From assembly GCA_003156495.1 (NCBI GenBank), contig PMHC01000145.1, positions 3,859-13,341 on the forward strand: 9,483 bases of DNA, given 5' to 3'. The notes beneath the pieces were generated by a model that did no database searches, had not been told where the DNA came from, and was given only the letters and a program-made list of their open reading frames with translations. The stretch comes from Acidobacteriaceae bacterium. GTDB taxonomy: Bacteria; Acidobacteriota; Terriglobia; Terriglobales; Acidobacteriaceae. This document shows, piece after piece, positions 5,726 through 9,483 of the stretch. The position numbers were made by a program, and so were the translations under genes. Within the stretch, counting starts at the first letter, position 1. Each line of letters begins with the position of its first letter.

Positions 5726-6172
5726 ATGAACTCGCACTCTTACTTGCGCGCATTTCTCGCGGGAGTATTTCTGCCTACGCTGATTCTGCCGGTTCTTCTC
5801 ACGGCTTATATCGTGGGTCGCGTGGTGCTGAAGATGCCTATTCCCATTGAGCAGGCGCTGATTTTTCCCATGGCCATTGTGCCTTCGGCCTTCGGGCTTT
5901 GGAATATGCTCTGGCTGGGCTCGCATCGACGCACGCGTTTGCCGATCGGAGTGCACGGCGCGATACTGCCGTTTTTGATTCTGCCGAGTGGCGCGGCGGC
6001 GGCAACCGGCTTCGGCGTACTTGCCTTCGGCGCGCAGGGCGTTGTATGGTTTCACATCGTCCACGTGCCCTATGCGCTGATTGCGCCAGGATTTCTGGCG
6101 GTTGTTATTGGTTACTATCTGATTTGGAAGTACATTGTCGGCGGGCTGAACGGGGCGCTCGGCATTGCATAG
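5726..6172 (+). CDS. Four-helix integral membrane protein of unknown function
   Basis: This 148-aa protein starts at an ATG placed 6 nt after a perfect AGGAGG (5714-5719); the open frame extends upstream to 5651, but that part overlaps the hairpin element and lacks a ribosome binding site. Four hydrophobic segments are visible at about 8-34, 43-66, 76-102 and 112-137, joined by short loops (GSHRRTRLPIG between helices 2 and 3). No enzymatic motif or transport signature is recognised. It lies in the same direction as the sigma/80-aa pair but 159 bp downstream, with a hairpin between, so co-transcription is possible but unproven. It could be a target or effector of the sigma factor, or unrelated. 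Its stop codon lies within a small hairpin at 6161-6180. Confidence 0.82.
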   Translation: MNSHSYLRAFLAGVFLPTLILPVLLTAYIVGRVVLKMPIPIEQALIFPMAIVPSAFGLWNMLWLGSHRRTRLPIGVHGAILPFLILPSGAAAATGFGVLAFGAQGVVWFHIVHVPYALIAPGFLAVVIGYYLIWKYIVGGLNGALGIA

Positions 6173-6180
6173 ACAATGCC
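6161..6180 (+). terminator. Possible weak terminator hairpin over the stop codon
   Basis: GGCATTG (6161-6167) and CAATGCC (6174-6180) form a perfect 7-bp stem with loop CATAGA, which contains the TAG stop of the membrane-protein gene. It lies in the 49-bp gap between convergent genes. No U-tract follows, so termination is only suggested. Confidence 0.25.
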
Positions 6181-6193
6181 GACTAGCCGATTG

Positions 6194-6223
6194 CTGACAA
6201 CCGACAACTGATTACTGACAACT
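6194..6223. repeat. CTGACAAC-type short repeats
   Basis: CTGACAAC (6194-6201), CGACAACTG (6202-6210) and CTGACAACT (6215-6223) form a degenerate run after the 148-aa gene, reaching the stop codon of the oxidoreductase. GCTGACAACTG also occurs just upstream of the same gene at 5693-5703. Confidence 0.5.
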
Positions 6224-7274
6224 AATGCTTGAAGTAGTCGCCGAGGCCGGCGCGTTGGGCGTGGGCGGCCATGGTGGTCTCGATCGTGAGCGCCAGTTCG
6301 AGCGCCGCGCGGCCCTGCTGCGCCGTTACGCGCGGGGGGCGGCGCGTGCGCACCGCATCGTAGAAAGAAAGCATTTCAAGTTTGAGTGGTTCGCCGGGAG
6401 CGACCGTGGGCCTTTCGAACTTCAAGCCCGGCGCGGGTCCGCCCGAGGCCAACTGCTTGACGGTTTCCGGATCGAGCTTGCCGGCGGCCAGCGCCGCGGC
6501 CAATTGCGGCGAAAGGCTTGAATCCATGCGGATGGCCAGCACGTCGCGCCGCGCGTAGTCGATTGAAACGTATTCGCCCGGCTCGAAGAAGCGCAGCTTG
6601 CGCACTTTTTCAGTAGAGACGCGCGAGGCGGTGAAGTTGGCCACGCAGCCGGAGTCGAACTCGACGCGCACGTTGGCGATGTCGGTTTTGGGCGAAAGAA
6701 TCGGCAGGCCCACGGCGCGCACCTCGCGCACGGTGGATTTGGCGAAGGCGAGCACGATGTCGAGATCGTGAATCATCAGGTCAAGAACCACGTCCACGTC
6801 GAGCGCGCGGGGGGTGAAGATGCTGAGCCGGTGGGCTTCGAAAAACATCGGGCGCTTGAGGCGCGGCTCGACGGCCAACACCGCCGGATTGAAGCGCTCG
6901 AGATGGCCCGGCTGCAGGATGCGGCGGTTTTTTTCGGCGATTTGAATGAGGTCGTCGGCTTCGGCGACGCTCGCGGCCAGAGGCTTTTCCACCAGCAGAT
7001 CGAGGCCGCCCGCAAGCAGCTCCGAAGCGACTTGGTGGTGATAAACGGTGGGCACGGCGACTTCGGCCGCGTCGAGTTTCAAGTCGGCGCGCAAAAGCTC
7101 GTCGGCGCTGGCAAAGACCGGAATGCCGTACTGGCGCGCCGTTTGCTCGGCCCGAACCGGATTGGGCTCGATGGCCGCCGTTAACGCGACACCTTCGCCG
7201 GCTGTTTCCAGCTCGCGCATTACGCGCAGATGATTGCTGCCGAAAGAACCCGCGCCGGCCACAGCCACGCGCAA
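6222..7274 (-). CDS. Gfo/Idh/MocA-family NAD(P)-dependent oxidoreductase
   Basis: This 350-aa cytoplasmic dehydrogenase of the glucose-fructose oxidoreductase / inositol dehydrogenase family probably oxidises or reduces a sugar or nucleotide-sugar carbon with NAD(P). The N-terminal Rossmann fold has GAGSFGSNH at 7-15, an acidic residue at E36 after the second strand (AAIEPN), VPTVYHH at 74-80 and the family lysine in EKP at 96-98. The C-terminal domain has GHLERFNP at 123-130 and LMIHDLD at 166-172, whose H169 is the probable catalytic histidine. The start is uncertain: no ATG fits, so TTG (complement of 7272-7274) or GTG two codons later is used, with no clear ribosome binding site. It begins 14 nt after the stop of the 75-aa gene, suggesting coupling. 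From memory, close relatives sit in lipid A (lpx) clusters of Acidobacteria, which would suggest a UDP-GlcNAc 3-dehydrogenase (GnnA-like) role. No lpx gene is visible here. Confidence 0.9.
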   Translation of the reverse strand: MRVAVAGAGSFGSNHLRVMRELETAGEGVALTAAIEPNPVRAEQTARQYGIPVFASADELLRADLKLDAAEVAVPTVYHHQVASELLAGGLDLLVEKPLAASVAEADDLIQIAEKNRRILQPGHLERFNPAVLAVEPRLKRPMFFEAHRLSIFTPRALDVDVVLDLMIHDLDIVLAFAKSTVREVRAVGLPILSPKTDIANVRVEFDSGCVANFTASRVSTEKVRKLRFFEPGEYVSIDYARRDVLAIRMDSSLSPQLAAALAAGKLDPETVKQLASGGPAPGLKFERPTVAPGEPLKLEMLSFYDAVRTRRPPRVTAQQGRAALELALTIETTMAAHAQRAGLGDYFKH

Positions 7275-7288
7275 TTGTTTTTGGCCGG

Positions 7289-7516
7289 CTATTGCGCGGC
7301 CTCTTTTCCGCCTTCGACGACCTTCAGGCAGCGGCCGTAAAGATCGAGCAAATTGCTGACGTGTTCTTCGGGCTTGGTGACGGGCTGGCCGCTGAAGCCG
7401 GTGGTTGGCGCGGCCGATTTGCCCACGCCCGTGGTTGCGGCAACGAATTTAAGCAGATCGAGCGCGATGTCTTCATTGCGTCGCGCGCCGAGTGAGGCAT
7501 TTGCTAAAGGGTCCAT
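7289..7516 (-). CDS. Conserved-looking 75-aa hypothetical protein
   Basis: This small soluble protein starts at an ATG 9 nt after GGAG and ends 14 nt before the oxidoreductase, so the two are probably one operon. Residues about 7-30 form an amphipathic helix (ASLGARRNEDIALDLLKFVA), residues about 31-48 are a flexible Gly/Ser/Thr/Pro linker, and residues about 50-68 form a second helix (EEHVSNLLDLYGRCLKVVE). There is no signal peptide, metal motif or DNA-binding motif. It resembles small hypotheticals I recall from Acidobacteria genomes, but I cannot name a family. A helper or assembly role for the oxidoreductase is only a guess from position. Confidence 0.72.
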   Translation of the reverse strand: MDPLANASLGARRNEDIALDLLKFVAATTGVGKSAAPTTGFSGQPVTKPEEHVSNLLDLYGRCLKVVEGGKEAAQ

Positions 7517-7599
7517 GAATATTTGCTCCGAAAACCGATGCTAGCAGATGGGGGGCCGGGTTTTGGCGGTGGCGGCGGCGTCGCGGCGCACGATGGTTT

Positions 7600-8457
7600 C
7601 TACTTCGACTTGAGTACCTGCGCCGGCCCAGATTGGGCCGCAGAGGTCGAGTACAAGTGGCAGCCGTCGGTGGTTTCTTTAAAGCGGAAATAGGGATGGA
7701 AGAAGAGCGCCGCGCGCGCGTCGCCCGAACCTTCGGCCAGATCGTTGAGCCAGATGCCGTCGGGCTGGAGCTGGTTGTGGGCGTGAATCCAAAACCCTTT
7801 GTGTATGTTGGCCAGCAGACCGCCGGCGAGCTTCAGGTCCGCGACCGAGTGGACGTCGACGTCGATCATCTCGCCGCTTTTTTCGTCGATCGAGACTTTG
7901 CCGAGCAGCGCCTGCGCCATTCTCTGGTAGATGCTTTTAGCCTGGAATTTGGGGTTGGGCACGATGTCGTAAAAGAGCACGCTACGGCCGTTGACGCGCT
8001 CGCGATGACCGTTGGCGAGCATCATCGCTTCCATGAAACTGACCATCTGCTGGGCCTGTTTGTCGTCTTCTTTTTTGGCCGTCTTCTGATTGCTGTATTT
8101 GAGCGTTTCTTTCATCACGCGCGCGTCCTGCTTTTTGACCTCGCCGGGGGAAAGGTCTTTGCCGTTCTTTTTAAGCAGGCGCTCGATGGGGATGCCGTTG
8201 ACGTAGAACTGGTCTTTGACCTCGGTGAGGGTTTTCTTCACCCGCCCCTTGTTGTCGGTCATAACATTTTCGTCGGTGATGCGGCACTCGTAGCGCTCCT
8301 GCTCGGCGGCGAGCTTGCGCTCGCTGGCCAGAGAGCGTTGCAGCAACTCGACGGCGTTGGGCAAAGGCGGCGCGGGCGCGGGCTGGGGATGCTGCGCGAC
8401 GGCGGTGCCGAGAAAGAAACTGGCGGCGAAAAGGGCGATGGCGCGATGGTATGGCAT
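7600..8457 (-). CDS. Secreted hypothetical protein, acidobacterial type
   Basis: This 285-aa protein has a clear signal peptide: a basic start, a hydrophobic core at 6-20 and cleavage predicted after AVA at residue 21. A Pro/Ala/Gln-rich linker follows (22-33). The ATG at 8455-8457 follows AGGGAG at 10 nt. Residues about 36-60 are helical and charged, followed by beta-type strands containing KDQFYVNGIPIERLL. A Lys-rich segment (95-135) precedes FYDIVPNPKFQ at 163-172, ALLGKVSIDEKSGEMIDVDVH at 183-203 and GGLLANIHKGFWIHAH at 212-227. The repeated strands suggest an antiparallel beta sheet, perhaps like the lipoprotein-carrier fold (LolA/LolB), but that is inference. No catalytic motif is seen and the mature protein has a single cysteine pair candidate (C58, C266). 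It is likely periplasmic or outer-membrane-associated, function unknown. An 83-bp gap separates it from the downstream 75-aa gene. Confidence 0.8.
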   Translation of the reverse strand: MPYHRAIALFAASFFLGTAVAQHPQPAPAPPLPNAVELLQRSLASERKLAAEQERYECRITDENVMTDNKGRVKKTLTEVKDQFYVNGIPIERLLKKNGKDLSPGEVKKQDARVMKETLKYSNQKTAKKEDDKQAQQMVSFMEAMMLANGHRERVNGRSVLFYDIVPNPKFQAKSIYQRMAQALLGKVSIDEKSGEMIDVDVHSVADLKLAGGLLANIHKGFWIHAHNQLQPDGIWLNDLAEGSGDARAALFFHPYFRFKETTDGCHLYSTSAAQSGPAQVLKSK

Positions 8458-8755
8458 CGAAAAGAAACTCCCTGAAGCGAGAAGTGCGAGCCTGGTGTTT
8501 CGGACTCAAGGTCTATGACCGGATAAAGAAGTTCCATTGAATTCGTGCTTTCCCAGGTCTCAAAGTCGAGAGCTGGGGCACCCAGAGGTGGTACAAAATT
8601 ATGCTGTCAAAGACCTAAGTACGTATGAAGAGCAGCCGCAGATCTTTCGACTACGTTTACCGCAAAAACGCGGCAAACTCCGCTCAGGAGGACAACTCTG
8701 TTTTGATGCGAACTTCAGAGTTAGAACGCTGGTTTCTGGGAGCGGCGCGCGCGTT
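8458..8755. other. 298-bp spacer upstream of the secreted protein gene
   Basis: No supported gene is seen. The spacer holds hairpin copy C (8552-8583). A plus-strand frame with AGGAGG at 8686-8691 has its ATG 14 nt away at 8705; it would give only a short product antisense to the 125-aa gene. No -35/-10 pair with correct spacing was found for the minus-strand gene starting at 8457. Confidence 0.45.
8552..8583 (+). repeat. Intergenic hairpin element, copy C
   Basis: CCCAGGTCTC (8552-8561) and GAGAGCTGGG (8568-8577) pair at 9 of 10 positions around the 6-nt loop AAAGTC, and the tail GGGGCACCC (8575-8583) follows. Compared with copy A at 2476-2507, the loop, the GGTCTC/GAGA core and the tail are shared, and the outer stem bases differ in a paired way (C-G in copy A, A-T here). 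Confidence 0.68.
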
Positions 8756-9133
8756 CTACGTTCCCGCCGGGACGGAGGGCAGCGCGCCCTGCGTTTTGGC
8801 TTCGACGATTACCGCGTCCAACTGATTGAGGGCTTCATCGATGCTGACGGCGTAGAGTTCGCGCTGGGAGTCGTAGCCCTGCTCGACGAGCTGCTTTAAA
8901 TAGCGGCCGGCGATCTGCGTCGCCAGATAGTCGGTGATTGCTTTGCCCGAGCGCCGCTTCTGCTCGGTCCAGGCCGCGGTCGGCAGCGCGATCCACATGG
9001 GGCGGCCGTTTACGTCGAAGCGCACATCGACCGCATCGGCGTGGCGGGTGGCGATGGCCACCATGGTGCCCTTCCAGCGGCAGTGCAGGTCTTCGCCGCT
9101 CCAGCGGTCGGTAACGTGGAAGTCTTCGTACAT
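8756..9133 (-). CDS. 125-aa hypothetical protein
   Basis: This soluble protein with no signal peptide starts at an ATG (complement of 9131-9133). Its ribosome binding site is poor: AAGGG is only 1 nt from the start and GGAG is 15 nt away. Residues 1-55 look like a small beta sheet (YEDFHVTDRWSGEDLHCRWKG, AIATRHADAVDVRFDVNGRPMWIALP). Residues about 56-110 are helical (WTEQKRRSGKAITDYLATQIAGRYLKQLVEQG, then IDEALNQLDAVIVEA). The aromatic/histidine pattern WSGEDLHCRW and ATRHADAV looks conserved rather than random, and I recall similar acidobacterial hypotheticals, but no family name or activity can be given. It stands alone, about 300 bp upstream of the secreted-protein gene on the same strand. 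Confidence 0.7.
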   Translation of the reverse strand: MYEDFHVTDRWSGEDLHCRWKGTMVAIATRHADAVDVRFDVNGRPMWIALPTAAWTEQKRRSGKAITDYLATQIAGRYLKQLVEQGYDSQRELYAVSIDEALNQLDAVIVEAKTQGALPSVPAGT

Positions 9134-9323
9134 GCCCTTAGCCTATCGCTCCGGCCCGCCAAGGGCAAGCGCGGAAGGCAGGATTTGCTCCCCTGGCGCT
9201 CAACTTTCATTCCTTCCGCCGCAGCCGCTGCATTTTTTCGCCAAAGCAGCGCCTTTTCCCCAGATTTCCACTCAATGCCTGCCTCTGGCCGCCGATAAAA
9301 CCACCAGAGGAAACCCGGCCGCC

Positions 9324-9483
9324 ATGATCATCTCCCTTACTGTTCCAGACACGGTTGTTCGCGCAGCGCAGGATAACAATTTGTCCGTCGAGGAATTTGT
9401 GGACACGCTCATCGACAAAGGAATGGAGAAGGCGACGGGCCGTCCGATGGTGGTCAGCGCCATCGAGCGGATTCGCGCCCTGC
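9324..9483 (+). CDS. Partial antitoxin-like (ribbon-helix-helix type) protein, cut by window edge
   Basis: The first 53 codons of a plus-strand gene run off the right edge. A beta strand (IISLTVPDTVV) is followed by two helices (RAAQDNNLSVEEFVDTLIDKGMEK), the order expected of a MetJ/Arc-type ribbon-helix-helix or similar small DNA-binding antitoxin. GRPMVVSAIERIRAL then begins a C-terminal tail of the kind that binds a toxin. AGAGG at 9306-9310 is 13 nt from the ATG, a poor ribosome binding site. A toxin gene, if present, would lie just right of the window. The family call is tentative; it could be another short transcriptional regulator or an unrelated hypothetical. Confidence 0.55.
   Translation, partial: MIISLTVPDTVVRAAQDNNLSVEEFVDTLIDKGMEKATGRPMVVSAIERIRAL

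Noticed and set aside
7633..8475. 280-codon plus-strand open frame opposite the secreted protein gene
   Set aside because: The minus frame has a signal peptide, ribosome binding site and structured motifs; the plus frame is a low-complexity Val/Phe/Leu/Gly-rich mirror.
8625..8825. 66-codon plus-strand frame with a nearby AGGAGG
   Set aside because: The Shine-Dalgarno-like site is 14 nt from the internal ATG, the product looks random, and its end is antisense to the 125-aa gene.

Overview
The window looks like chromosomal DNA of an uncultured or soil-type Acidobacteriota (Terriglobia-like). The basis is high GC, several small or secreted proteins that resemble, from memory, hypotheticals of that phylum, and the short palindromic elements and heptamer repeats in the spacers. 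This assignment is an inference; no rRNA or other marker gene is present. The genes are housekeeping or conserved accessory types. I see no phage, IS element, CRISPR array, tRNA or rRNA.

Layout. The left edge holds the 5' part of scpB (minus strand, cut by the window edge), with a long Glu/Ala-rich insertion. It diverges across about 305 bp from a plus-strand, signal-peptide-bearing amidohydrolase (1003-2337). That gene converges on a minus-strand PiT-type phosphate transporter (2556-4190), and a heptamer tandem repeat and a perfect 10-bp hairpin lie between them. A 591-bp gene-free interval (4191-4781) holds a weak PiT promoter candidate, overlapping inverted repeats and GC-rich hairpins. 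A plus-strand cluster follows: an ECF-like sigma factor (4782-5327), an 80-aa single-pass membrane protein overlapping it by ATGA (5324-5566), a hairpin element, and a four-helix membrane protein (5726-6172).

The rest is mostly on the minus strand. It contains a Gfo/Idh/MocA oxidoreductase (6222-7274) preceded by a 75-aa hypothetical (7289-7516), a secreted 285-aa hypothetical (7600-8457), a spacer with another hairpin copy, and a 125-aa hypothetical (8756-9133). At the right edge a plus-strand gene starts at 9324 and runs off the window; it resembles a ribbon-helix-helix or antitoxin-type protein.

The most useful observations are: a possible family of dispersed intergenic hairpins sharing the tail GGGG(C/T)ACCC (three copies); a sigma factor translationally coupled to a tiny membrane protein that lacks the usual zinc-binding anti-sigma motif; the ScpB insertion together with the absence of an adjacent scpA; and an inverted repeat with two competing 3' arms over the PiT promoter candidate. 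I did not find a clear, self-contained novel multi-gene system. The sigma/membrane-protein cluster is the nearest candidate.
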